Shown here: in pieces, positions 35,470 through 47,750 of the stretch
Layout of the letters: the number at the start of each line of letters is the position of its first letter
Position numbering within the stretch: the stretch's first letter is position 1
Notes under the pieces: generated by a model
Databases searched by the model: none
Told to the model about the DNA's origin: nothing
Seen by the model: only the letters and a program-made list of their open reading frames with translations
Position numbers and translations under genes: made by a program
Source of the DNA: Cymbidium sinense
Lineage: Eukaryota > Streptophyta > Magnoliopsida > Asparagales > Orchidaceae
Assembly (NCBI GenBank): GCA_021442155.1
Contig: CM038222.1
Coordinates: 25,840,148-25,904,147 of the forward strand
DNA length: 64,000 nucleotides
Reading direction: 5' to 3'

Positions 35470-35906
35470 AAATAGAGAGAAAATTTAGAGTCAACATTTA
35501 TTCTTTTCGATTTCATCAACCAAGTAACATACTAACTATTCTAAGACACAAGCGACGTCATTGATAAAAAATGAGCATGCATAGAGCAAATCAAAAACCC
35601 TAGATAACTAGAGCTGCCTCTACTATAAAGGTATAGTTCAATAAGCAGTAGGTCAGATCGGACATTCCTCAATTTCTATAGTTCCCATCAGAACCACCCC
35701 GACCTCTCGAGTAGCGGGATCCACCATCACATCCCATCTCTCTCTCTCCGGCTGTAAGCACGCTCCTCCACCTTACCACCCACTCCAACTCTCCTCCATT
35801 TCCACCAGAACCTCCAGATCCCTTGACCACCATTGCGATAGTCACCGCCAAATCTAGGCTGAGCCTAGTTGATGGCCATGTTTCTGTTGACAAGGTTCTT
35901 TCCATT
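35470..35906 (-). pseudogene. GRP cassette copy 7 (one continuous frame at the C-terminus)
   Basis: The minus strand ends CDGGSRYSRGRGGSDGNYRN then TGA (35669-35671), the clearest copy of the family C-terminus. Upstream the RRM end reads N-R-N-M-A-I-N-stop-A-Q-P-R-F-G-G-D-Y-R-N-G-G-Q-G in another frame, so a frameshift lies in the middle. A 78-codon frame (35669-35905) happens to be open but its N-terminal half is the wrong frame, so I do not regard it as a gene. The exon starts at 35906 after an AG. The 3' UTR runs to 35470. Confidence 0.9.
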
Positions 35907-37726
35907 CTTAGGAATTTGTTTTAGGTTTTGGTTTATTAGGTTTAGAGTTTAGGTTTATTTTTTAATTTAGTTACTTTAGGTTTAGGTGCAGGGTTTGAGG
36001 TTAGGGTCTAGGGTTTAGGGTTAGGGTTAGGGTTTAGGGTTTAGGGTTTAAAGTTTAGGGTATATGCTGTAGGGTTTAGGGTTTAGGGTTTTGGGTTTTA
36101 GGGTTTATGCTTTTAGGGTTCATGGTTAAGGTTTATGGTAAGTTTTCGGGTTTAAGGTTTTTTTTTTACAAAAAAAAAAGTTAAGTAAACCTGTAAGTTT
36201 AAGTTTTTTTAGATTACTTAGTTTATTTTTTATTTGTTTAAATTTATTTTATTATTTACTTTTATTTAGTTTTTTATTTTTATTTAGTTCATTTTATTTA
36301 TTTTAGGTTTATTTATTTAAGTTTAGGTTTTTATTATAGTTTATCTTTTAGGTTTAGGTTTAGGTCTAGGTTTATTTTTTAGTTGAGTTTTATTTGTATT
36401 TTAATTTTTACGTTTAGGTCTTTAGGTCTTTGGGGTTTAGGGTTTAGGGTTTTGGGTTTAAGGTTAGTTTAGGGTTTAGTGTTTTTCAAGGTTTAGGGTT
36501 AAAGGTTTTTTGGGGTTAGTGTTTAGGGTTTAAGGTTTAGGGTTTAGGATTTAGATTTTATGGTTTATGGTTTTTTTTTAATTTAGTAAACTTGTAGGTT
36601 TAGGTTTATTTAGTTTATATTTAATTTATTTTTGTTTATATTTCTTTTTATTTTTATTTAGGTTTATTTTTTATTTTTATTTAGTTTAGTTTATTTATTT
36701 TAGGTTTCTTTATTTTAGTTTAGACTATTTTTAATTTTATTTAGTTTTTAAGTTTAGGTTTAAGTTTATGCTTATATTTTTAGTTAAGTTTTATTTTTAT
36801 TTATTTTTTAGGTTTAGGTTTTATTTTTTTTTACGTTTAGGTTTTATATTTATATTTCTATGTTTAGGTTTAGATTTTTGTTATTTTAAGCTTAGGTTTT
36901 AGGTTTCAATTTTAGGTTTTATTTCTTAGTTTAGGTTTACATTTTTCTTAAGTTTATTTTATTATATTTAGTTTAAGTTTAGATTTTGGTTTAAATTATT
37001 TTAAGTTTAGGTTTATGTTGTATTTATTTTAGTTTAATTTATTATAGTTTAGGTTTAGGATTATTTTATTTGGTTTATTTTATTTTTATTGTAGGTTTAG
37101 GTTTTTTTTTAGTTTGGGGTTTAGGTTTTATTTTTTTTATTTATTTTTAGGTTTTATTTTTAGGTTTATTTTTTAGGTTTAGGTTTTTATTTAGTTTATA
37201 TTTTGTTTTATTTTAGATTTGTTTTATTTTTATTTTACATTTAGTCTTTATTTTTTTTAGGTTTTTTATGCATAGGTTTATTATATTTTTTAGTTTAGTT
37301 TAGGTTTTTATTTATTTTATCTTAGTTTATTTTTTATTTTATTTTATTTTTAGGTTTAAGTTTTAGTTAAAATTTTTATTTTCTATTATTTATTTTATTT
37401 TTTTAGGTTTAGGTTTATTTATTTATTTTATTATTAGGTTTTATTTAGTTTAGGTTTAAGTTTTTTGGTTGTTAGGGCTTACAGTTTAGGGTTTAGGGTT
37501 TTGGGTTTAGGGTTTAGGGTTTTAGGGTTTAGTATTTAGGGTTTAAGGTTTAGGGTTTATGATTTTAAGGTTTAGGTTTTAGAGTTTAGGTTTTAGTGTT
37601 TAGAGTTTAGGGTTTACGGTTTAAGGTTTAGGGTTTAGGATTTTTAGGGTTAAGGGTTTAGGTTTTAGATCTAGGGTTTAGGGTTAAGGTTTTAGTTTAG
37701 GGTTTAGGGTTGTTTATTTTTTTAAC
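35907..37726 (+). repeat. Telomere-like complex satellite, block I
   Basis: Landmarks near 36170 and 36573 (about 400 bases apart, a shortened unit). TTTAGGG zones at 35980-36160, 36420-36560 and 37470-37720. Cassette-to-cassette distance, copy 7 to copy 8, is about 2.26 kb. Confidence 0.88.
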
Positions 37727-38203
37727 ATAGAACAAATTTAGATTTAACATTTCTTTATTTCAATTTTGAAAACTAATTAACACACTAAGTTTTCTAAGAC
37801 ACGAGTGATGACATAGATAATAAAATGAGCACGCATAGAGAAAATCAAAAACCCTAGATAGCTCGAACCGTCTCAACTATAAAGACATAGTTGCATAAGC
37901 AGCAGATCAGACCATCCATTCTTCAATTTCTCCAGTTCCCATCAGAGCCACCGTAGCTTTCTAGTAGCGTGATTCACCATCATGTCCCTGATCTCTCCTT
38001 CCTCCACTACCACAGCTGTAACCTCCATCGCTCCTCCAACCTCCATAACCAACATTACTTTGACCACCACCCCCATATCCACCAACACCTCTAGATCCCC
38101 CACCACCAATGTGATAACCACAACATCTGCCTTTGCCTCCACCGACAAATCTAGACTAAGCCTGTTTGATGATGATTTTCTTACCGCCAAGGTTCTGCCC
38201 ATT
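37727..38203 (-). pseudogene. GRP cassette copy 8 (longest glycine-rich segment)
   Basis: Minus strand from 38203 reads NGQNLGGKKIIIKQA, a TAG, SRFVGGGKG, then GGGGSRGVGGYGGGGQSNVG and YGGWRSDGGYSCGSGG in the same frame, ending ESRY-stop. A single missing base near 37965 throws the last RGRGGSDGNWRN out of frame; TGA would be at 37923-37925. Glycine-rich tail with YGGG and SDGGY words is that of plant class IV GRPs. The overlapping minus frame 37942-38202 and plus frame 37982-38215 are shadows. The exon edge at 38203 follows an AG. Confidence 0.9.
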
Positions 38204-41200
38204 CTTAGGGTTTAGATTTATTAGGTTTTATGGTTTAGTTTTATTTTTTAATTTATTAAGTTACTTTAGGTTTAGGTTTATGGTTTCACTTTTAGGGTTA
38301 GGATTTAGGGTTTAGGGTTTAAGGTTTAAGGTTTAGGGTTTAATGCTTAGTGTTTAGGGTTTTGGAGTTTATGCTTTTAGGGTTTAGGGTTGAGGGTTAT
38401 GGTTTAGGGTTTAGGGTTTTAGGGTTTAGGGTTTTAAGGTTTATGGTTTAGGGTTAAGTTTTAGGATTTAGGGTTTAAGGTTTAGTGTTTAGGCTTTAGG
38501 GCTTAAGGTTTTGAGTGTTTAAGGTTTAGGGTTCAGGATTAGTTTAGGGTTTAGGGTTTAGGCTTTAGGGTATAAGGTTTTTAGGGTTTAAGTTTAATTT
38601 AGGGTTAAGGGTTTTAGGGTTTATGGAGTTTTGAGTTTAGTGTTTAACATTTAGGATTATGGTTAGTGTTTAGGGTTTAGGGTTTAGTATTTAGAGTATA
38701 GGGTTAGTAGGTAGTTTAGGGTTTAGGGTTTAGGGTTTGGGGTTTTCAAGGGTTTAGGGTTTAGGGTTTGAGATTGCAGGTTTAGGGTTTAGGGTTTCAT
38801 ATTTAGGTTTTAGGGTTTAAGGTTTAGGGTTTAGGGTTTAGGGTTTAGGGTTTAGGGTTTAGGGTTTAAAATTATATAAACTGGTAGGTTTAGGCTTATT
38901 TAGTTTATTTAGTTCATTTTATATTTATTTAAGTTAAAATTTTTTATATGTATTTAGGTTTATTTTTAATTTTTATTTGGTTTAGTTTATTTATTTTAGG
39001 TTTATTTATTTAGTTTAGGTTTTTTTATTTTAGTTTATTTTTTAGGTTTACATTTAGGTTTATGTTTATTTTTTAGTTTAGTTTTATTTTTATCTAATTT
39101 TTTATCTTTTTGTTTTATTCTTGTTATTTTTAGGTTTAGGTTTAGGTTTAGGTTTCTATTTTATATTTTTAGGTTTAGGTTTTAGGTTTTCTTTTAGGTT
39201 TCTTTTTTAGGTTTAGGTTTATTTTTAGTTTTTTTTATTTCATTTAGTTTAGGGTTTAGGTTTAATTTATTGTAAGTTTAGGTTTAGGTTTTATTTATTT
39301 TAGTTTAGTTTATTTTAGTTTAAGTTTATGTTTATTTTATTTTGTTTATTTTAGGTTTAGGTATTTTCTTAGTTTAGAGTTTACAATTTATTTTTTATTT
39401 ATTTTTAGGTTTATTTGTTAGGTTTAGGTTTTTATTTAGTTTTTATTTTAGGTTTATTTTATTTTTATTTTACATTTAGTTTTTATTTTAATTAGGTTAT
39501 TTATTTTTAGGCTTATTTTATTTTTTTTTACTTTTGTTTAGGTTTTTAATTATTTTATTTTTAGTTTAGTTTTTTATTTTTTAATTTATTTTATTTTTGC
39601 ATTTAGGTTTAAGTTTAAGTTTAGGTTTATGTATAAGTTTAAGTTTACATTTTTATTTTATTTAAGTTTAGGTTTTTTTATTTATTTTATTTTTACATTT
39701 TATTTAGTTTAGGTTTAGGTTTTTAGGATTTTAGGGTTAAGAATTTATGGTTTAAGGTTTGGGGGTTATCTTTTAAGGTTTAGGGTTGTAGGTTTTATGG
39801 TTAAGGGTTTAGGGTTTATGGTATAGGATTTTAGGGTTTAAAGTTTAGGATTTATGGTTTTATGGTTGAGGGTTTAGGGTGTAGGATTTAGAGTTTAGGG
39901 TTTAAGGTTTAGGGTTTTAGGGTTTATGCTTTTAGGGTTTAGGATTAGGGTTTTGGGTTTAGGGTTTAGGGTTTAGGGTCGTAAGTTTATGGTTTATGGT
40001 TAGCTTTTTGGTTTAGGGTTTAGGATTCAGGGTTTAGGTTTTTTAGGTTTATTTGGTTTATTTAGTTTATTGAGCTTTTTATCTATTTATTTTAGTTTAT
40101 TTTCCTTTATAAATTTTATTTAGGTTTATTATTATTTTTATTTAGTTTAGTTTATTTATTTTTGTTTAGGTTTTTTATTTTAGTTTATTTTTTAGGTTTA
40201 TGTTTTTTTTAGTTGAGTTTTATTTTTACTTTATTTTTTAAGTTTCTATTTTTAGGTTTTTACGGTTTGGGGTTTTAGGTTTAGGGTTTAGGGTTTAAGG
40301 TTTTAGGGTTTATGATTTTAAGTTTAAGTGTTAGGGCACATTTAGGGTTTAGGGATTAGTGTTTAGGCTTTAGGGTTTAGGGTTTTTAAGGTTTAGGGTT
40401 TAGGGATTAGGGTTTAGAGTTTAGGGTTTTGGGTTTTGGGTTTCTGGTTTAGGGTTAATTTTAAGGTTTAGGGTTTGGGTTTTCTTTATTATTTGTTATT
40501 GTTATATTTTTTTATTTTTAGGGTTTAGGGTTTAGTGTTTAGGCTTAGGTTTTAGATTTAGGGTTCAGGTTTATTTTTAAATTAAGTAAACTGGTAGGTT
40601 TAGGTTTTTTTAATTTATTTTGTTGATTTTTTATTTATTTAAGTTTATTTTATTTTTTTCTTTTTTTAAAAGATTTTTTTAGTTTTATTTAGTTTATTTG
40701 ATTTATTTAAATTTATTTACTTTAGTTTAGGTTTTTTATTTTAGTTTATTTTTTAGGTTTAGGTTTAAGTTTATGTTTATTTTTTAGTTTAATTTTATTT
40801 TTATTTTATTATTTTGGCTTAAGTTTTTTTAATTTTTGGGTTTAGTTTTAGGTTTTTATTTATTTTTTTTAGGTTTAGGTTTTAGGTTTTTATTTTAGTT
40901 TATCTTTGGCTTTTTTAACTTAGGTTTACATTTAGTTTATTTTATTTTATTTAGTTTATCATTTAGGTTTAGTTTATTTTTGGTTTAGGTATAGGTTTTA
41001 TTTATTTTAATTTAGTTTATTGTAGTTTAGGTTTATTTTATTTAGTTTATGTTAGTTTTAGGTTTGTTTTGTAGTTTAAGGTTTAAGTTTTATTTTTTAT
41101 TTATTTTTAGGTTTATTTTTAATTTAGTTTTATTTTATTTTATTTTAGGTTTATTTTATTTTTATTTTTCATTTAGTTTTTATTTTATTTAGGTTTTTTA

Positions 41201-41500
41201 TTTTTAGGTTTATTTTATTTTTTAGTTCAGTATATGTTTTAATTTATTTTATTTTAGTTTATTTTTATTTTTTATTTTATTTTATTTTTAGGTTTAGGTT
41301 TTAGTTTAGGTTTTTATTTTTTTTATTCTTTTATTTTTTTATTTTATTTTATTTAGGCGTAGAATTTTTATTTATTTTATTTTAAGTTTTATTTAGTTTA
41401 GGTTAAGTTTTTTAGGTTTTTAGGGTTTATTGTTTATGGTTTAGGGTTTAGGGTTTAGGGTTTGGGGTTTAGGGTTGTAGGTTTTAAGGTTCAGGGTTTG

Positions 41501-41541
<41 letters not shown>

Positions 41542-41639
41542 TTTTTAATTTTTTGGTTTTGGATTTTGGGTTTATGGATTAGGGTTTAGTTTGACGGTTT
41601 AGGTTTTAGTTTAGTGTTCAAGGTTTTTATTTTGTTTAT
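38204..41639 (+). repeat. Telomere-like complex satellite, block J
   Basis: Landmarks near 38866 and 40566 (1.7 kb apart although no GRP cassette lies between). The telomere-like zone 38280-38868 ends with one of the most regular TTTAGGG runs in the window (about 38822-38867). A further telomere-like zone at 40255-40560 interrupts the T-rich blocks. Confidence 0.88.
41505..41538. repeat. (TA)17 microsatellite
   Basis: Perfect TA run of 34 bases in the lead-in zone before GRP copy 9; it replaces the usual TTTAGGG words there. Confidence 0.97.
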
Positions 41640-42029
41640 AACAGAGAATAAATTCAGATTCAATATTTCTTCTTTATCTTTTCATCAATGACCACACAGA
41701 GTTTTCTAAGACTCAAGTGGCGACATAGATAAAAAATGAGCATCATAGAGCAAATCACCCTGAAACCAGGGCCCTCTTGTAAATACCACGAGTTGCTTAG
41801 CGACAAATTGGATAGGCCATTCTTGATTTCTTTAGTTCCCTGGACCACCACTGGTCAGGGATCCATCATCCATCTCTCCCATTGTATAACCTTCACCACC
41901 ACCACCACACTACCTCCCACTATCCACCTGCACCACCACCACACCACCGTGCGATAAACAATTTGTACTTCATTGCTGGGATCTAGACTTGGTTGATGAT
42001 GATATTCTGCTGTCAAGGTTCTACCCATT
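41640..42029 (-). pseudogene. GRP cassette copy 9
   Basis: Minus strand from 42029 (after AG) reads NG-stop-NLDSRISSSTKSRSQQ, a stop, then GGGGEGYTMGEMDDGS and GGPGN. Shorter and more diverged than copies 5, 7 and 8; parts of the glycine-rich segment are missing. The 3' UTR extends to 41640. The open frames on both strands in this interval (41660-41851, 41736-41957) are shadows. Confidence 0.83.
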
Positions 42030-42254
42030 CTTGGTTTATGTTTGGTTTAGGTTTATTAAATTTTAGGGTTTAGGTTTTTTAATTATTTACTTTAGGTTTT
42101 GGTTTGGGGTTTAGGTTTAGGGTTTAGGTTTTGGGGTTTAGGGGTTTTTGGGGTTTAGTTTAGGGTTTGAATTTGGGGTTTAGGAGGTTTGGGTTTATTT
42201 TTAGGGTTTAAGTTTAGGGTTTGTTGGTTTATTGTTATAGGTTTAGGGTTAGGG

Positions 42255-42286
<32 letters not shown>

Positions 42287-42350
42287 AGGGTTTATGTTTA
42301 AGTTTTAGGTTTCAGGTTTTAGTTTGTGTTTAGAGTTTTGGTCTTTTGGT
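42030..42350 (+). repeat. Short telomere-like spacer between GRP copies 9 and 10
   Basis: Only about 320 bases of TTTAGGG/TTTGGGG words plus a short TTTTTATT stretch; lacks the landmark and the T-rich block. Copies 9 and 10 start only about 711 bases apart, the tightest spacing in the window. Confidence 0.85.
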
Positions 42351-42770
42351 AAGAGAGAATAAACTCATATTCAACATTTCTTATTTTTGATTTCATCAAC
42401 CAAGTAACACACAAAGTTTTCATATACCCATGTGATGACATAGATAAAAAATGAGCATGCATAAACAAATCAAAACCATGATAACTAGGCAGTCTCATTT
42501 AAAGGCATAGTTCCATGATGGTCATTACATATCATTCTTTAATTTCCTCTAGTTCCCATTAGAACTACCCTGGCCTCTCGAGTAATGAGATCCACACCAT
42601 ATCCCTATTCTCTCATGCACCATCACCATGTACCTCCATCGCTCTTCCCCACCCTCCATACCATTACTTTTATCACCTCCACCTCCAGCACCTCCATATC
42701 CCCCACCACCCACTTTGATAACCGCACCCTTGCACTTGCTTCCTGGTGAATCTAAGGTTACACAGGTTGA
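42351..42770 (-). pseudogene. GRP cassette copy 10 (RRM end lost)
   Basis: 3' UTR and glycine-rich region are recognisable (GGWGIWRCW-like in one frame, DMVWISLLERPG in another). The exon's 5' end is lost: instead of the ITVNxAQ-coding segment, it passes at about 42750-42775 through CACAGGTTGAATTAGG into TTTAGG words. The open frame 42628-42819 is a proline-rich shadow on the opposite strand. Confidence 0.8.
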
Positions 42771-44706
42771 ATTAGGTTTAGCTTTAGGTTTTATGGTGGG
42801 TATATTTGTGGTTTTTTAGGGTTTGTGGTTTAGGGTTAGGGTTTAAGGTTAGGGTTTAGGGTTTAGGGTTTTAAGGTTTATGCTTTTAGAGTTTATGGTT
42901 TAGTGTAAGGGTTTAGGGTTTAGGGTTTAGGGTTTAGGATTTAGAGTTAGGGTTTACAATTTTTTAGGGTTTAGGGATACGGGTTTAGGGTTGTAGGTTT
43001 ATTGTTGTAAGTTTAGGGTTTAGGGTTTAGGGTTAGGGTTTTTTATTTTATTTATTTATTTTATTTATAGGGTTTAGGGTTGTAGGTTTACAATTTTAGG
43101 TTTGGGGATTAGGGTTTAGGGTTAGTTTTTGGGTTTAGGGTTTAGGGTTTAGGTTTAGGGTTTATGGTTTTAAAAGAAAATTAAGTAAACTTGTAGGTTT
43201 AGGTTTATTTAGTTTAGTTAGTTTTTTCTTTTTATTAAGTTTATTTTTTTTATTTTATTTATTTGGTTTTCTTTTTATTTTAGGTTTTTTATTTTATTTT
43301 AGGTTATTTTTAGATATTTTATTTTTATTTTATTTTTTAGGTTTTAGTTTTTTAGGTTTTTAGGGTTTAAGGTTTAAGGTTTAGGGTTTTGTGTTTTGGG
43401 TTTAAAGTTTTAGGGTTTAGGTTTTTAGGGTTTAGGGTTTAGCATTTAGGTTTTATTCTTTAGGGTTTAGTGCTTAGGATTTAGGGTTTAAGGCTTTTAG
43501 GGTTTAGGGTTTAGGCTTTGGGGTTTAGGGTTTAGGGTTTTGGGATTAGAGTTTAGGGATTTAGGTTTTAGGGTTTAGGGTTTAGGGTTTAGGGTTAGTT
43601 TTAGGGTTAAGGATTTTCTTTTATTTTTTTTATTTTTAGAGTTTAGGGTTTAGGGTTTAGAGTTTAGGTTTTAGGTTTAGGGTTCAGAATTTAGTTTAGG
43701 TTTATTTTTAAATTAAGTAAACTGGTTGGCCTAGGTTTATTTAGTTTATTTGGTTTATTTTTTTATTATTTTAGTTTATTTTATGTATTTTTATTTATTT
43801 ATTTTAGTTTAGGTTTTTTATTTTAGTTTGCCTTTTTAAGGTTTAGGTTCAGGTTTATGTTTATTTCATAATATATATATTTTTTATTTTATTTTTTAGA
43901 TTTATATATTTTATTTTATTTTTTAGGTTTATGTTTAGGTTTTTTTTTGGTTTAGGTTGTAGGTTTTTATTTTAAGTTTATTTTTAGGTTTTATTTTTTA
44001 GTTTTAGTTTAGGTTTAATTTTAGTTTATTTTATTTTATTTAGCTTAGGGTTTAAGTTTAGTTTATTTTAGGTTTAGGTTTTGGTTTTATTTATTTTAGT
44101 TTCGATTTAGGTTTATTTCATTTATTTATTTTAGGTTTAGGATTTTTTCCAGTTTAAAGTTTAGGTTTTATGTTCTATTTATTTTTTAGGTTTTATTTTT
44201 AGGTTTAGGTCTTTATTTACTTTTTATTTTATTGAGGTTTTTTATTTTTAGGTTTATTTTATTTTTTTAGTTTAGTTTATGTTTTTATTTATTTTATTTT
44301 AGTTTTTTTTTATTTTTTATTTTATTTAATTTTTAGGCTTAGGTTTAGGTTTAGGGTTTAGTTTAGGTTATAATTTTTATTTTACCTTTTTATTTTATTT
44401 AGGTTTAGGTTTTTTATTTATATTATTTTTAGGTTTTATGTAGTTTAGGAATAGGTTTTTAGGTTTTTAGGGTTTAGGTTTTAGGGTTTAGGGTTTATGG
44501 TTTAAAGTTTTGGATTTAGGGTTGTAGGTTTTAGGGAAAGGGTTTAGGGTTTAGGGTTTAGGGTTTTCAGTTTATGGTTTAGGGTTAGGTTTTTTTAATT
44601 TTTTAATTTTTTATTTTTAGGGTTTAGGGTTTATGGTTTCAGGTTTAGGTTACAGGTTTAAGTTTCACATTTGAGTTTAGGATGTAAGGTTTTAGGTTTT
44701 TTTTCT
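42771..44706 (+). repeat. Telomere-like complex satellite, block K
   Basis: Landmarks near 43174 and 43698 (about 525 bases apart, a shortened unit). TTTAGGG zones at 42815-43160, 43350-43690 and 44460-44700. Confidence 0.87.
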
Positions 44707-45151
44707 TAACATAGCACAAATTCAGATTCAACATTTCTTCTTTTGGATTTCATCTACCAAGTAACACACCAAGTTTTCTAAGACACAAGAGATGCATAGA
44801 TAAAAAATGACCACTCATAAAGCTAATTAAAAAGCCTAGATAATTACAATCGCCTCTACTATAAAGACATAACTCAATGGCAGTCATCGGCCATTCTTGA
44901 TCTTCTTGGTTCCCATCGGGACCACTGACCTCTCAAGTAGTTGGATCACCATCATATCCCCAATCTCTCCCTCACACTTCCAGTTGTAACCTCCATCGCT
45001 CCTCCACACTTTGCAACCACCAGCACTTTCGACCACCACCACGATGTCTAGCACCTCAGGATCCCCCACCAACAACTGCGATAGCTTGTGACCTCCTCCA
45101 TTTCTCTATCTGAGCACGGTTGATGGTGATGTTCTCACAGGTTCGCCCATT
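44707..45151 (-). pseudogene. GRP cassette copy 11
   Basis: Minus strand from 45151 reads NGRTCENITINRAQIEKW (the RRM end, slightly shifted) and ends near GDPTT-stop-EVSGPDGNQ. A CACGATG-type island keeps GGGR words. The acceptor AG is retained at the exon edge. The minus frame 44884-45075 is mostly a shadow of the glycine-rich tail. Confidence 0.83.
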
Positions 45152-45524
45152 CTTAGGGTTTAGGTTTATGTTTAGGTTTATTAAGTCTTAAGGTTTAGGT
45201 TTATTCTTTAATTTATTTAGTTACTTTAGGTTTAGGTTTAGGGTTTGGGATTTAATGCATAGTGTTTATGGTTAGTGTTTATGGTTTAGTGTTTAGAGTT
45301 TGGGATTTAGGGTTTAGTGTTTTAGGGTTTATGCTTTTATGGTTAAGGGTTTAGGGTTTAGGGTTTAAGGTTGTAGGTTTAGGGTTGTAGGTTTAGGGTT
45401 TAGGGCAAGGAGGTTTTTTATTTTTTAATTTTTTTTAATTTTTAATGTTTAGGGTTTAGGGTTTATGTTTGAGGTTTAGGGTGCAGCTTTTAATTTAGGG
45501 TTAAAGGTTTTTGGTTTTTTTTTT
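45152..45524 (+). repeat. Short telomere-like spacer between GRP copies 11 and 12
   Basis: About 370 bases of TTTAGGG-type words with a TTTTTAATTTTT island; no landmark. Cassette-to-cassette distance is about 0.82 kb. The spacer retains the TTATTAAGTCTTAAGG segment that follows each exon edge. Confidence 0.85.
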
Positions 45525-45906
45525 GACAGATAATAAATTTAGATTAAATAATTCTTCTTTTAATTTCATTAAGACATCAAGAATTCTAAGGCCAAGTATG
45601 ACATAGATAAAAGATGAGCATAGAGCAAATCAAAACCCTAGATAAGAATCATCTCTAATATAAAGAAATAGTTCCATAAGCAATATTTCTTATTCTTCAA
45701 TTTCCTTTTCCATCAAACCTCCAGGCCTCTCGGTAGTAGGATCCACCATCATATATTGCTTCTGCCACCACCACGATTGTAACTCTTTCTTTTATAACCA
45801 CCAATGATCGACCACCTCCATATCCACCAACACCAGTTCTATGATGTTTTGCCTTAGGTTCTTGAGCCTAGTTGATGGTGATGTTCACGCCATCATGGTT
45901 ATTATT
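45525..45906 (-). pseudogene. GRP cassette copy 12
   Basis: Minus strand from about 45906 reads NNNHDGVNITIN, a TAG, AQEPKAKHHR: the RRM end is legible, the glycine-rich tail is shortened and frame-broken. The 3' UTR is shortened relative to copies 2-8 by scattered small deletions. Confidence 0.82.
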
Positions 45907-47750
45907 CTTAGAGTTTAGTTTATGTTTTTGTTTAGTAGGTTTTAGGGTTTATTTTTAATTTTATTAGTTACTTGGGTTTAAATTTAGGGTTTGGGGTTTA
46001 ATGTTTAGGGTTTGGTGGTTGGGGTTTAGGATTTAGGGTTCAGGGTATATGATTTTAGGGTTTAGATTTGTATGTTTAGTGTCGTAGGATTAGGATTTAG
46101 GGTTTAGGATTAGTTTTAGGTTTTAAAGTTTAGGGTTAAGGTTTTTTTATTTTTTTATTTTTTTATTTTTTTATTTTTAGGGTTTAGGGTTTAGGGTTAT
46201 AGATTTAGGGTTTAGTGTTTTTTAAAAAAATTAATTAAATTTTGAGGTTTAGGTTTATTTAGGTCACTTAGTTTATTTTTTGCTTATATTAATTTTTATT
46301 TTTGTTTAAGTTTATTTTTTTTTTAGTTTAGTTTATTTATATTAGGTTTATTTCTTTTATTTTAGGTTTTTTAATTTAGTTTATTTTTTAGGATTAGGTT
46401 TTGGTTTATTTTTTAGTTGAGTTTTATTTTATTATATTTTTTAGGTTTAGTTTTTAGGTTTTAGGGTTTAGGGTTTAGGATTAAGGGTTTAGGGTTTTAG
46501 TTTTAGGATTTAAGGTTTTAGGGATTAGGGTTTAGGGTTAGGGTTTAGGGTTTAGTGTTTATGCTTTAAGGTTTAGAGTTTTTAGGGTTTAGAATTTTTA
46601 GGGTTTAGGGTTTAGTGTTTAGGGTTTTTGATTTGGGTTTTAGGTTTAGGTTTATAGTTTTAGTTTAGGGTTTAGGGTTATTTAGGGTTAGTTTTAGGGT
46701 TAGGATTTTTATTATTTGTTTTTAGGTTTAGGGTTTAGTTTAGGTTTTAGGTTTAGGGTTAGCTTTAGTTTATTTATTTTAAATTAAGTAAATTAGGTTT
46801 TTTTAGTTTATTTGGTTTATTTATTTATATATTTTAGTTTATTTTAGGTTTATTTATTTTAGTTTAGTTATCTTTATTTTAGCATATTTTCAAGTTTATG
46901 TTTAGGTTTATGTTTATTTTTTTAGTTTTGTTTTATTTTTATTTTATTTTTTAGGTTTTGGTTTTATTTTTATATTTTTAGGTTTAGGTTTCAGTTTTTA
47001 TTTTCCTTTTGAAGGTTTGGGTTTTAGGTTTTTATTTTAGATTTATTTTTAAATTTTATTTTTTAGTTTAGGTTTAGGTTTATTTTTAGTTTATTTTATT
47101 TTATTTAGTTTATAGTTTATGTTTAGTTTATTTAACGTTTAGGTTTAGGTTTTATTTATTTTAGTTTTGTTTATTTTAGTTTAGGTTTAGGTATATTTTA
47201 TTTTGTTTATTTTAGGTTTAGGCTTTTTTTAGTTTAGGTTTAGGTTTTTTATTATTTATTTATTTTTTAGGTTTATTTTTTAGGTTTAAGTTTTATTTTA
47301 TTTTGTTTAGGTTTATTTTATTTACAATTTTGGTTTAGTTTTTATTTTATTTAGGTTTTTTATTTTTAGGTTTATTTTATTTTTCGTTTAGTTTATGTTT
47401 TTATTTATTTTATTTTATTTTAGTTTTTCTTTTTTATTTTATTTGTAGGTTTAGGTATAGGTTTAGGTTTTAGTTTAATTATTTTGTTTTATTTTATTTG
47501 CTTATTTTATTTAGGTTTAAGTTTATTTATTTATTTATTTTTAGGTTTTATTTAGTTTATCATTAGGTTTTTAGGTTTTGAAGGTCTAAGGTTTAGTGTA
47601 TAGAGTTTAGTGGTTAGGGTTGTAGGTTTTAGGATTTTAGGTTTTGGATTTTAGGTATAAGGTTAGTTTTTTTTTAGTGTTTAGGGTTTAGGGTTTATTG
47701 TTTAGGTTTAAGGTTTAGGTTTTAGTTTAGGGTTTTTGGTTTTATTTTTT
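45907..47750 (+). repeat. Telomere-like complex satellite, block L
   Basis: Landmarks near 46211 and 46776 (about 565 bases apart). A (TTTTTTA)n array at about 46142-46178 sits between TTTAGGG zones. Closing lead-in before copy 13 lacks some usual words. Confidence 0.87.

Noticed and set aside
35669..35905. 78-codon minus-strand frame considered as a short functional gene
   Set aside because: Only its C-terminal part is the GRP frame. The N-terminal half is out of frame with the RRM end, and exon 1 is absent.
37942..38202. 86-codon open frame on the minus strand over GRP copy 8
   Set aside because: It is the wrong frame of the glycine-rich exon; the true frame (NGQN..SRF..GGYGGGG) overlaps it and contains stops.
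42628..42819. Proline-rich plus-strand frame (PPPPAPPYPPPP)
   Set aside because: It is the antisense of the glycine-rich tail of GRP copy 10.
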